Shown here: in pieces, positions 1 through 6,561 of the stretch | How the letters are laid out: each line of letters starts with the position of its first letter | Numbering within the stretch: the first letter of the stretch is position 1 | DNA from: WGOA01 sp964429745 | Lineage (GTDB): Bacteria > Bacteroidota > Bacteroidia > Chitinophagales > BACL12 | NCBI GenBank assembly: GCA_964429745.1 | Contig: CAYSDI010000122.1 | Span: 1-8,557, forward strand | Direction of reading: 5' to 3' | Length of the DNA: 8,557 nt | Notes under the pieces: model-generated | Seen by the model: the letters and a program-made list of their open reading frames with translations, nothing else | The model's database searches: none | What the model was told of the DNA's origin: nothing | Made by a program: the position numbers and the translations under genes

Positions 1-990
1 GCGCAACAGCCAACCTTCGCCCAAGCCCAGCCCACCCCTCCCTCCGACACCGCCAGCCTTAGCGGCTTCAACCGTTTTTTCATCCCTGCCGATCAACCGC
101 AGACAGGCCGCATTATCGGGGTCAGCGGCACCATCGCCGGGCTCTACGCCGGAGCTTCGGTGGCACTCTACAACTACTGGTACCGCGACTACGAGCTGGG
201 GCGCTTCCGCATGTTCAACGACAACGCGGAATGGTTGCAGATGGACAAGGGCGGCCACGTGCTCAGTGCGTACTACGAAACCAATTGGGCTTATGGTCTT
301 TTCAACTGGGCAGGCATGCCCAAAGGCAAAGCCATCGCCTATGCTGGCATGACCAGCACGGTCATTCAACTCACCATCGAGGTCTTTGATGGTTTTTCGG
401 AGGAATGGGGCTTCTCCGGTGGCGACATTTTGGCCAACACAGCCGGTACCGCGCTGTCCATGGGCCAACAGGCACTCTGGGACGAGCAGCGCATGCAGCT
501 CAAGTTTTCGTTTTACCCCGTCGACTACGATGGCATTGGCGATCCGCAACTGGTGGCCCGATCCGAGGAACTGTTCGGAACGGCGTTCGCAGAAACGCTG
601 CTCAAAGACTACAATGGTCTCACCTATTGGTTGAGCGTGAATCCAGCGAGCTTTTCGCCTGGCTTACAGAAGGCCCGCTGGTGGCCCGACTGGCTCAACG
701 TGGCATTGGGATACGGCGCAGAAGGGCTATACGGCGGCTTTGACAACCATTGGTGCGCTGACGCCGGCCTCAAGCCGGAGCAGTGCCCGGAGGCCCAGTT
801 GATTACCCGTTACGACGTGCCGCGCCAACGGCAGTACTTCCTCTCGCTTGACGTAGACCTGACCCGCATCGAGACGCAAAAGCCCTTCCTCCGTACCCTT
901 TTTGGGGTCATCAGCGTGATCAAGGTGCCTGCTCCGGCACTGGAATACCGTTCTGGCCAGGGCTTTAAGGGGCATTGGATTTATTTCTGA
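1..990 (+). CDS. DUF2279-like envelope protein, 5'-truncated
   Basis: The frame is open from the first base to the TGA at 988-990, giving 329 visible residues, so the true start lies upstream. A GTG at 160 is only an internal codon: in-frame sequence before it is open and contains a hydrophobic stretch (about codons 38-55, around GVSGTIAGLYAGASVALY). The first codons are rich in Ala, Gln and Pro, as just after a signal peptide. Recognisable blocks are MDKGGH (81-86), EVFDGFSEEWG (127-137) followed by SGGDILAN (139-146), then LKFSFYP, LLKDYNGLTYWLS, and a late LNVALGYGAEGLYGG. This pattern matches my memory of DUF2279 proteins of Bacteroidota, which are predicted envelope or periplasmic proteins of unknown function. 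No catalytic role can be assigned. It is separated from the ATPase operon by about 380 bases including a gap, so a functional link is not implied. Family assignment is from recall, not a search. Confidence 0.75.
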   Translation, partial: AQQPTFAQAQPTPPSDTASLSGFNRFFIPADQPQTGRIIGVSGTIAGLYAGASVALYNYWYRDYELGRFRMFNDNAEWLQMDKGGHVLSAYYETNWAYGLFNWAGMPKGKAIAYAGMTSTVIQLTIEVFDGFSEEWGFSGGDILANTAGTALSMGQQALWDEQRMQLKFSFYPVDYDGIGDPQLVARSEELFGTAFAETLLKDYNGLTYWLSVNPASFSPGLQKARWWPDWLNVALGYGAEGLYGGFDNHWCADAGLKPEQCPEAQLITRYDVPRQRQYFLSLDVDLTRIETQKPFLRTLFGVISVIKVPAPALEYRSGQGFKGHWIYF

Positions 991-1071
991 TGGATTAGGT
1001 TGTTTTTTTTCTAATGCTCGTCATTGGGCTATCGCGGCATTCGGCGTATTTTGACGGCATCCATTTCGCGG

Positions 1072-1149
1072 CGCTTAGTTTTAGACGCTTGGTTTAACGC
1101 TTAGTTTTAGACGCTTGGTTTAACGCTTGGTTTTAGACGCTTGATCAAC
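1072..1149. repeat. Tandem array of alternating 14-bp and 12-bp units
   Basis: Six half-units start at 1072, 1086, 1098, 1112, 1124 and 1138. They alternate between cgcttagttttaga (14 bp, with a G in place of the A in the copy at 1124) and cgcttggtttaa (12 bp), giving a 26-bp period. The last half-unit diverges into cgcttgatcaac, which contains the palindrome ttgatcaa. The array resumes after the N gap with 12-bp and 14-bp units at 1267 and 1279 and the same diverged end at 1293. The number of units in the real genome is unknown. The function is unknown. Confidence 0.85.
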
Positions 1150-1158
1150 TAAAGGGTT
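1104..1158. repeat. Left copy of a 55-bp exact direct repeat flanking the gap
   Basis: These 55 bases are identical, base for base, to 1259-1313 on the other side of the Ns. The copy begins inside the tandem array (gttttagacgc...) and ends in ...aaagggtt directly at the first N. It is best explained as the end of one contig overlapping the start of the next. Confidence 0.9.
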
Positions 1159-1258
1159 NNNNNNNNNNNNNNNNNNNNNNNNNNNNNNNNNNNNNNNNNN
1201 NNNNNNNNNNNNNNNNNNNNNNNNNNNNNNNNNNNNNNNNNNNNNNNNNNNNNNNNNN
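1159..1258. other. Assembly gap of exactly 100 Ns
   Basis: The run of 100 unspecified bases is the conventional placeholder for a scaffold gap of unknown length. It sits inside the tandem array, between two identical 55-bp flanks. Real content may be nothing at all (overlapping contigs) or more copies of the array. No gene should be inferred inside it. Confidence 0.95.
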
Positions 1259-1313
1259 GTTTTAGACGCTTGGTTTAACGCTTGGTTTTAGACGCTTGAT
1301 CAACTAAAGGGTT
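1259..1313. repeat. Right copy of the 55-bp exact direct repeat
   Basis: This is identical to 1104-1158. It starts at the first base after the Ns, as expected if a contig begins here. Unique sequence (tttaggagtacccc...) follows from 1314. Confidence 0.9.
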
Positions 1314-1370
1314 TTTAGGAGTACCCCAAAGCGTCCGCGAAAAGTCGTTACTACTTATCCTACGTGACCC

Positions 1371-2078
1371 GTGAGCGAAAAGCTAAAGATACTTACCGAT
1401 AAAATATACGAAGAGGGTGTGTTTAAGGCCCGTGAAGAGTCTGAAAAGATGCTTCGCCATGCCGAGGAAGAAGCCACCCGGATTCGCGAAGAGGCAGAGC
1501 GCGAGCGAATCCTGATCCTGGGACAGGCCCGCGCGCAAGCGGATGCTCAGCAGCGCAAAACCGAAGCCGAACTTCGCATGGCGGCCAGAAAAGCCATCGC
1601 CCAAGTGCAGGAACACCTCAAAGATTTAATCGTTGAAAAGGCCCTTACCGCTCCGCTGTCTAAAGGGCTGGACGATCCTGAAATCCTGGCTCGCGCCATG
1701 GAAGCTTGCGCCGGAGCTTTAGAGCGGCATGCAAACGGCACCTGGACCATTGCGCTGGCATCGGAACAAATGGACCCCATCAAAGCGGCGCTGGAGGCCG
1801 GCAAACACCGCGCCCTGGCCGGCCATTTGGTGCTGGCTAGCTCAGGCGGAACAACCAGCGGTTTTGAAGTCTTTCCCGAAGGCGAAGGCTACAGCATCCG
1901 CTTTGACCAGCACTTTTTTACTACCTTTTTCTCCGAGTTCCTGAGCGTGGAAACCCGTGCGTGGTTAGCGTCGCCGTCAGCTACTCAAGCGCCTCCGGCA
2001 CCACCATCGCCACCATCGCCACCATCGCCACCATCGCCGCCAGCGCCGCCGCCGCCGCATTCGCCTCCAGCGCCATGA
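1371..2078 (+). CDS. atpE: V/A-type ATPase subunit E with a proline-rich C-terminal tail
   Basis: Subunit E is the peripheral-stalk protein that holds the A3B3 head against rotation and ties it to membrane subunit I. The 235-residue product begins SEKLKILTDKIYEEGV and has a long charged, Glu/Arg/Ala-rich helix over about residues 10-85 (coiled-coil type), then a compact C-terminal domain to about residue 199 (FFSEFLSVETRAWL). This N-terminus is typical of bacterial E subunits. The GTG at 1371 is the only plausible start: an in-frame TGA lies at 1365-1367 and starting at the next ATG would remove conserved helix. No Shine-Dalgarno is close to it. It is the first gene of the operon and its stop overlaps the next start (ATGA). 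Residues 200-235 are an unusual appendage with 20 prolines in 36 residues (PPS and PPA repeats), beyond where family members normally end. The symbol follows V-type naming and is not the F-type epsilon or c subunit. Confidence 0.9.
   Translation: MSEKLKILTDKIYEEGVFKAREESEKMLRHAEEEATRIREEAERERILILGQARAQADAQQRKTEAELRMAARKAIAQVQEHLKDLIVEKALTAPLSKGLDDPEILARAMEACAGALERHANGTWTIALASEQMDPIKAALEAGKHRALAGHLVLASSGGTTSGFEVFPEGEGYSIRFDQHFFTTFFSEFLSVETRAWLASPSATQAPPAPPSPPSPPSPPSPPAPPPPHSPPAP
2001..2036 (+). repeat. Four exact 9-bp repeats encoding PPS in the atpE tail
   Basis: The unit ccaccatcg occurs four times without a mismatch, read in the E frame as Pro-Pro-Ser. It is followed by more degenerate CCG/CCA/GCG codons to the stop. 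In the other forward frame the same DNA reads Thr-Ile-Ala repeats, which falsely extend the next gene upstream. Exact short repeats like this are prone to changes in copy number. Confidence 0.9.
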
Positions 2079-2878
2079 AGTACTACGGATTAATCAGCGG
2101 GTTGCCAGTTCCCAAACCAGGCCAGAAGCTGACGGTCGGCATTCCCGAACTGCGTTCGCAGGTGGAGCCTTATCTGCAAGATGACCATCTCAAGGCATTC
2201 CGACATTTTTTCTACCGCATTGATTTGGCCAACCTGGAGGCGATGATGCTGCAAAACGACCTTTTCAAAGCGGGTGGAAATTTAGATCAGGAGCACCTGC
2301 GCCGCATCTGGCAGCGCGAAGCTGGGGCAACCTGGCCCTTGGCCGATCCCGATGAAGAGCAAACAGGGCAAACGCCGGTCGAAAGGCTTCACGGTTACTG
2401 GCAACACTATTACGAGCAACTTATCGCCTTCGACCCCGATCAATTGCAGCGCTTGTTTTCCTATGAAATCTCCCTGAAGAACTTCACGGCCGGCTACCTG
2501 CGCGCCGTGCTCGGCGAAGAAGACGAGCCGCTTTACCTCGAAGGCGGGCGTTTTGATCGTTTCGCTTACAACAAATTGCAGGTTGCAGACATCCAGGCGG
2601 AGCACCCGGCCATGGCCGCTACGCTGACCAGCCTGACCCTGCCCGATCCCGAACAGCGGGAGCGCAGCCTGACCGAAACCAAGTGGCGCTACTACGACCA
2701 CGTGGTGTTTTTTGATCCGTTCGGGTTGCAGGGGCTGTTTGCCATGATGCTCCGCTACCTGGACATGGCGGCCTGGCAGGAGCGCGATGCCAGGCAAGGC
2801 GAGCAGCACCTCGCTGCGTTCCATGAGCAACTCCGCCAGCGCACCGAATCATCCTTCACCGTTTCTACCCTCGCATGA
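2075..2878 (+). CDS. DUF2764 V-type ATPase-associated protein
   Basis: The product has 267 residues and starts MKYYGLISGLPVP, the N-terminal signature I associate with DUF2764. In Bacteroidota and Chlamydiae this family is encoded between the E and A subunits of the V-type ATPase (as next to atpE and atpA of Chlamydia). It is largely helical, soluble and acidic, rich in Asp/Glu and aromatic residues, with no signal peptide or membrane segment. Its role is not proven. Its position and the absence of a subunit C gene here suggest it is the divergent C/d-like rotor adaptor that joins the central stalk to the proteolipid ring; that is inference. The start at 2075 overlaps the E stop as ATGA. A longer reading from GTG 1961 (38 more residues) is only the E-tail repeat read out of frame and is rejected. 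The stop overlaps the atpA start, again as ATGA. Confidence 0.85.
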   Translation: MKYYGLISGLPVPKPGQKLTVGIPELRSQVEPYLQDDHLKAFRHFFYRIDLANLEAMMLQNDLFKAGGNLDQEHLRRIWQREAGATWPLADPDEEQTGQTPVERLHGYWQHYYEQLIAFDPDQLQRLFSYEISLKNFTAGYLRAVLGEEDEPLYLEGGRFDRFAYNKLQVADIQAEHPAMAATLTSLTLPDPEQRERSLTETKWRYYDHVVFFDPFGLQGLFAMMLRYLDMAAWQERDARQGEQHLAAFHEQLRQRTESSFTVSTLA

Positions 2879-4650
2879 ACAACTCCTCCACCGGCCTTGT
2901 GCGCGGCATTATCGCCAACTTGTTGATGGTGGAATTCAGCGGCCCTGTGGCGCAGAACGAAATCTGCTACGTTGAACACCAGGGCCTCTCCCTCATGGGC
3001 GAAGTCATCAAAATCAGCGACCGCATCGCTTATGTGCAGGTCTTTGACAGCACGCGGGGCATCCAGGGCGGCACCCAGGTTCGTTTCAACGGCAACATGC
3101 TGGAGGTGGAATTGGGTCCCGGTATCCTGTCGCGAAAGTACGACGGCCTGCAAAACGACCTCGATGCGCTGGAAGGCATTTTTCTGGAACGCGGCGTACG
3201 TTCCAGGGCGCTCGATCCGGATGCCCGCTGGGACTTTGAACCGCTGGCCAAACCTGGAGATCGCGTTCGCGCCGGTGACTGGCTCGGGCAGGTGGCCGAG
3301 AACCATCAGCCGCACAAAATCATGGTGCCCTTTCGCCTCAAAGGTTTTTATACGGTGGAAACGCTTGCGGCTCCGGGCAACTTTCGCGCCGCCGATGAAA
3401 TGGCCGTGCTCCTCGACGACCGCGGACAGCGCCATTCGGTGACCATGATCCAGCGCTGGCCGGTCAAATTGTCGCTCAACTTATACCGCGATAAACCGCG
3501 GCCGCACAAACTGCTGGAAACTGGTTTGCGCACCATGGACACCCTGCACCCGATGCTGGAAGGGGGCGTGGGCTTTGTGCCGGGCCCGTTTGGGAGTGGA
3601 AAAACAGTGTTGCAGCATGCTATTTCGCGGCAGGCCGCCGCCGACGTGGTTATTGTTGCCGCCTGCGGAGAACGCGCCAACGAAGTGGTCGAAATATTTA
3701 CCGAGTTCCCGGAACTGGACGACCCGCACACCGGCCGAAAACTCATGGAGCGCACAGTCATCATTGCCAATACATCCAACATGCCGGTGGCGGCCCGCGA
3801 GGCATCGGTGTACACAGCCATGGCCATCGGCGAGTACTACCGCCAGATGGGCTTGCGTGTGCTCTTGTTGGCCGACTCCACCAGCCGCTGGGCACAGGCC
3901 CTGCGCGAGATGAGCAACCGCCTCGAGGACCTTCCCGGTCCGGACGCTTTTCCGATGGACTTGAGCGCCATCATCAGCGGCTTTTACGCCAGGGCAGGCA
4001 TCATCACACTCCACAACGGGCAACAGGGATCCATCACGTTTATCGGCACAGTTTCGCCGGCAGGTGGCAATCTGAAGGAGCCGGTCACGGAAAGCACCAA
4101 AAAGGCAACCCGCTGCTTTTACGCGCTGTCGCAGAAACGCGCGGACGGCAAACGCTACCCGGCCGTAGACCCCATCATGAGCTATTCCAAATATTTGGAG
4201 TACCCTGAATTTGCCTCGTACGTGGCGGAACACATTCATCCGAATTTTATTGAATTTGCCCGTACCATAAAGAATATTCTGTTGCGCGGCAGTGAGGCCA
4301 GCGACCAGATCAACATTTTGGGTGACGACGGGGTGCCACTTGACTACCACATCCGGTTGTGGCGCTCGGAATTGATTGATTTTAGCATCCTGCAACAAGA
4401 TGCCTTTGATGCCGTGGATGCCATGACGCCCATCGCCCGCCAAATGGAAATGGTGGAGCTGGTGCTGGACATCTGCGACCGCGATTTTCCTTTCGAACAC
4501 TTTGAGGCGGTGAGCCGCTTTTACAAAAAGCTCATCAACACGCTCAAACAAATGAACTATTCCCCTTTTAATTCGGAGGCCTACCAGCAGTACCGCCAGC
4601 AGACCGAAGAAATGGTGCGGGAGCAAACCCTGGCCTTGCAGCCAACTTGA
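2875..4650 (+). CDS. atpA: V/A-type ATPase catalytic subunit A
   Basis: This is the nucleotide-hydrolysing subunit of the A3B3 head. The 591 residues match the family length of roughly 580-600. The N-terminal beta-barrel (from GLVRGIIANLLMVEFSGPVA) is followed by the A-specific insertion region (about residues 110-200). The Walker A P-loop GPFGSGKT is at 237-244 (K243, T244). The catalytic glutamate of the GER motif is E266. The Walker B strand LLLAD ends at D334, followed by STSRWAQ. GSITFIGTVSPAGG and KEPVTESTKK mark the region typical of A subunits, and a helical C-terminal domain follows. All residues needed for ATP turnover that I can check are present. The start ATG overlaps the DUF2764 stop (ATGA) and has no Shine-Dalgarno, so it is probably translated by coupling. 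AtpB follows after one base. Confidence 0.97.
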   Translation: MNNSSTGLVRGIIANLLMVEFSGPVAQNEICYVEHQGLSLMGEVIKISDRIAYVQVFDSTRGIQGGTQVRFNGNMLEVELGPGILSRKYDGLQNDLDALEGIFLERGVRSRALDPDARWDFEPLAKPGDRVRAGDWLGQVAENHQPHKIMVPFRLKGFYTVETLAAPGNFRAADEMAVLLDDRGQRHSVTMIQRWPVKLSLNLYRDKPRPHKLLETGLRTMDTLHPMLEGGVGFVPGPFGSGKTVLQHAISRQAAADVVIVAACGERANEVVEIFTEFPELDDPHTGRKLMERTVIIANTSNMPVAAREASVYTAMAIGEYYRQMGLRVLLLADSTSRWAQALREMSNRLEDLPGPDAFPMDLSAIISGFYARAGIITLHNGQQGSITFIGTVSPAGGNLKEPVTESTKKATRCFYALSQKRADGKRYPAVDPIMSYSKYLEYPEFASYVAEHIHPNFIEFARTIKNILLRGSEASDQINILGDDGVPLDYHIRLWRSELIDFSILQQDAFDAVDAMTPIARQMEMVELVLDICDRDFPFEHFEAVSRFYKKLINTLKQMNYSPFNSEAYQQYRQQTEEMVREQTLALQPT

Positions 4651-4651
4651 T

Positions 4652-5971
4652 ATGGACGTCAGAAAACACTATTCCCGCATCAAGAACATAACCAAAGCTA
4701 CGTGCACGGTGCTAGCAGACGGAGTGGGCAACGAAGAGCTCGCGCTGGTTGGCGACCGCCTGGCGCAGGTGGTAAAAATTGTGGGTCAGGACGTAACGCT
4801 GCAAGTTTTCGGGGGAACGGAGGGCATCTTTACCAACACCGCCACCACGTTTCTCGGGCAGTTTCCCTCCTTGCGTGTGGGAGAGGACCTGGCCGGCCGA
4901 TTCTTCAATGCGTATGGCGAGCCGATTGACAACGGTCCGTCGCTGACCGGGCCGCTGCGCGAGATCGGAGGTCCGACGGTGAACCCGGTGCGGCGCCTCC
5001 AACCGTTTCAGCTCATCGCGACAGGCATCGCGGGCATTGACCTGAACAATACCTTGGTGGCTGGACAGAAGATACCCTTCTTTGCTGACGCCGACCAGCC
5101 CTACAATGAAGTCATGGCTTTGGTGGCCCTTCGCGCAAAGACCGACAAGATCATCTTGGGCGGCATGGGGTTAACTAATGATGATTACCTCTATTTCAAG
5201 CAACTTTTTGAGGGCGAAGGGGTGCTGGACAAAATCATCTGTTTCATCAACACCACCAGCGATGCGCCAGTGCAACGCCTGCTGATTCCCGACATGGCGC
5301 TCACGGCGGCGGAGTATTTCGCGGTAGAGCATCAGCAAAGTGTGTTGGTCCTGCTCACCGACATGACGTTGTTCGCTGATGCTCTGAGTATTGTCAGCAA
5401 CCGGATGGACCAGATTCCTTCAAAAGACAGCATGCCCGGCTCGCTGTACAGCGACCTTGCCCGCATTTATGAAAAGGCCGTACAGTTTCCCGATGGTGGC
5501 TCCATAACTATTATTGCGGTTACCACACTTTCCGAAGGCGACATAACGCATGCTATCCCTGACAACACAGGATACATTACGGAAGGGCAGTTGTTTCTGC
5601 GCAAGGATAGTGAGGTAGGAAAAGTTATTGTGGACCCCTTCCGCAGTTTAAGTCGCCTAAAGCAATTAGTTATTGGAAAAAAAACCCGCGAAGATCATCC
5701 GCAGGTCATGAATGCCGCCGTGCGCCTTTACGCGGACGCGGCCAACGCCCGCACCAAATTGGACAACGGCTTTGACCTGACCGATTACGACGAGCGAACC
5801 TTGCGTTTTGCCCGGGCTTATTCCACCTTGATTTTGAGCGTTGACGTGAACCTGGACATGGAAGCCATGCTGACCCAAACCTGGGACTTGTTTTCCGAAC
5901 ATTTTTCGCGAGAAGAACTCGGCATTAAAGCACAGTTCCTGGACCGCTTTTATCACCCGCCTGTTTCCTGA
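4652..5971 (+). CDS. atpB: V/A-type ATPase non-catalytic subunit B
   Basis: Subunit B alternates with A in the head and contributes residues to the catalytic interface. The 439-residue protein begins with the beta-barrel (KHYSRIKNITKATCTV) and continues with GGPTVNPVRRLQP. At the P-loop position it has a degenerate sequence, ADADQPYNE (145-153), without the GxxxxGKT pattern, as expected for a non-catalytic B. LVLLTDMTLFADAL and SNRMDQIPSKDSMPGSLYSD follow, then SITIIAVTT and GDITHAIPDNTGYITEGQ. The SLSRLK segment (332-337) holds R335, the probable arginine finger pointing into the A site. The D/E-rich C-terminus ends at a stop overlapping atpD by one base (TGATG). Start ATG 4652 lies one base after the atpA stop. 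Very strong family match with no sign of damage. Confidence 0.97.
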   Translation: MDVRKHYSRIKNITKATCTVLADGVGNEELALVGDRLAQVVKIVGQDVTLQVFGGTEGIFTNTATTFLGQFPSLRVGEDLAGRFFNAYGEPIDNGPSLTGPLREIGGPTVNPVRRLQPFQLIATGIAGIDLNNTLVAGQKIPFFADADQPYNEVMALVALRAKTDKIILGGMGLTNDDYLYFKQLFEGEGVLDKIICFINTTSDAPVQRLLIPDMALTAAEYFAVEHQQSVLVLLTDMTLFADALSIVSNRMDQIPSKDSMPGSLYSDLARIYEKAVQFPDGGSITIIAVTTLSEGDITHAIPDNTGYITEGQLFLRKDSEVGKVIVDPFRSLSRLKQLVIGKKTREDHPQVMNAAVRLYADAANARTKLDNGFDLTDYDERTLRFARAYSTLILSVDVNLDMEAMLTQTWDLFSEHFSREELGIKAQFLDRFYHPPVS

Positions 5972-6561
5972 TGCCGTTTACCTTTCAATACAACAAGACG
6001 TCGCAGCACCAGTTGGGCAAGCAACTGAAGATGCGGCATGCGGCTTTGCCAGTCTTGAAGAACAAGGAGAGTGCATTGCGGGTTGAAGTAGCCCGGTACC
6101 GGGTTCAGTGGGTTGAGCTCCAGGGCGCGAGCCAGGCGCTTGGGGAACAAGCGACGAGCCTGCACGCAGTCTTGGGCCCCTTCCCCATGAGCTTGGTTGT
6201 GCCGGGTAAGCCCGTTTTGAGCCGGCGCAAAATTGCCGGGGTGGTGATTCCGGTCTTTGAAGAGTTGACCCTTGAACGCAAGCCGGCCCTGCTGCACAGC
6301 ATGCCGCCTACGCAAGGCGATGTGGTGTTGTTTTTGCGCAATTGGGCGCGCGTGCTGACGCAAGAGCAGACGGCGGCGAAACAGGTAGCTATTCTGGAGC
6401 GCGAACGCAAGCGCACCACCCAAAAGGTGAACTTATACGAGAAGGTACAGATTCCGCAGATGGAAGAAGCGCTCAAGAAAATCAAGCGCTTTTTGGAAGA
6501 CGAACAGAACCTGGCCAAGTCGGCGCAAAAAATGGTGAAAGCCCGCAAGGAGAGCGCATGA
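5971..6561 (+). CDS. atpD: V/A-type ATPase central-stalk subunit D
   Basis: Subunit D is the rotating shaft inside the A3B3 head. The 196-residue product has long amphipathic helices at both ends (about residues 10-65 and 125-196, rich in Lys, Glu, Gln and Leu) that form the antiparallel coiled coil. Between them lies a central block LSRRKIAGVVIPVFE (83-97), the conserved D-subunit signature. Length is typical. The start ATG shares its A with the TGA stop of atpB, and the gene ends in an ATGA overlap with the gene for subunit I. In rotary V/A-ATPases D normally pairs with subunit F, but no F gene lies in this operon. This is the V-type D subunit, not the F-type beta subunit that shares the symbol. 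Confidence 0.93.
   Translation: MPFTFQYNKTSQHQLGKQLKMRHAALPVLKNKESALRVEVARYRVQWVELQGASQALGEQATSLHAVLGPFPMSLVVPGKPVLSRRKIAGVVIPVFEELTLERKPALLHSMPPTQGDVVLFLRNWARVLTQEQTAAKQVAILERERKRTTQKVNLYEKVQIPQMEEALKKIKRFLEDEQNLAKSAQKMVKARKESA
6547..6552 (+). promoter_or_regulatory. Possible Shine-Dalgarno before the subunit I gene
   Basis: AAGGAG lies five bases before the ATG at 6558, inside the last codons of atpD (Lys-Glu). It is the only good Shine-Dalgarno in the operon; starts at 2075, 2875, 4652 and 5971 have none. It supports the start at 6558 over the ATG at 6570, although in Bacteroidota such motifs contribute little, and it may simply reflect Lys-Glu codons. Confidence 0.4.

Larger units (their letters stand above)
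991..1370. other. Intergenic region upstream of the ATPase operon
   Basis: This stretch has no credible gene. It starts with a T-run (1003-1010) after the DUF2279 stop, but I find no GC-rich stem before it, so a classical terminator is not supported. A repeat array follows from 1072, then 100 Ns, then a second copy of the repeat end, then 57 unique bases (1314-1370) leading to the GTG of subunit E. The operon promoter must lie here or inside the gap. I see no convincing match to the Bacteroidota consensus (TTTG, about 19 bases, TAnnTTTG). No tRNA or riboswitch-like structure was recognised. Confidence 0.7.

Noticed and set aside
1003..1010. Run of eight T after the DUF2279 stop as a rho-independent terminator
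   Set aside because: No stable GC-rich stem could be found immediately before it.
1023..1053. Possible Bacteroidota promoter (attg, about 20 bases, tattttg)
   Set aside because: Both boxes are imperfect matches to TTTG and TAnnTTTG. The tagtttta within the repeat array is as good a match. Neither is convincing.
1072..1313. CRISPR array
   Set aside because: Units are 12-14 bp and directly adjacent, with no unique spacers and no cas genes nearby.
1961..2074. A 38-residue N-terminal extension of the DUF2764 protein from GTG 1961, rich in Thr-Ile-Ala and Ala
   Set aside because: It is the atpE tail repeat read in another frame. The family begins at MKYYGL, and the ATG at 2075 has the ATGA overlap seen elsewhere in the operon.
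2282..2830. A 182-codon open frame on the minus strand inside the DUF2764 gene
   Set aside because: Antisense shadow with no family features; the sense gene is well supported by context.
3481..4626. A 381-codon open frame on the minus strand
   Set aside because: It lies fully inside atpA, has no recognisable domain, and is explained by the codon bias of the sense gene.
5084..5110. Degenerate P-loop in subunit B as a sign of an inactive gene
   Set aside because: B subunits of V/A-ATPases are non-catalytic and normally lack a working P-loop. The rest of the protein is intact and conserved.
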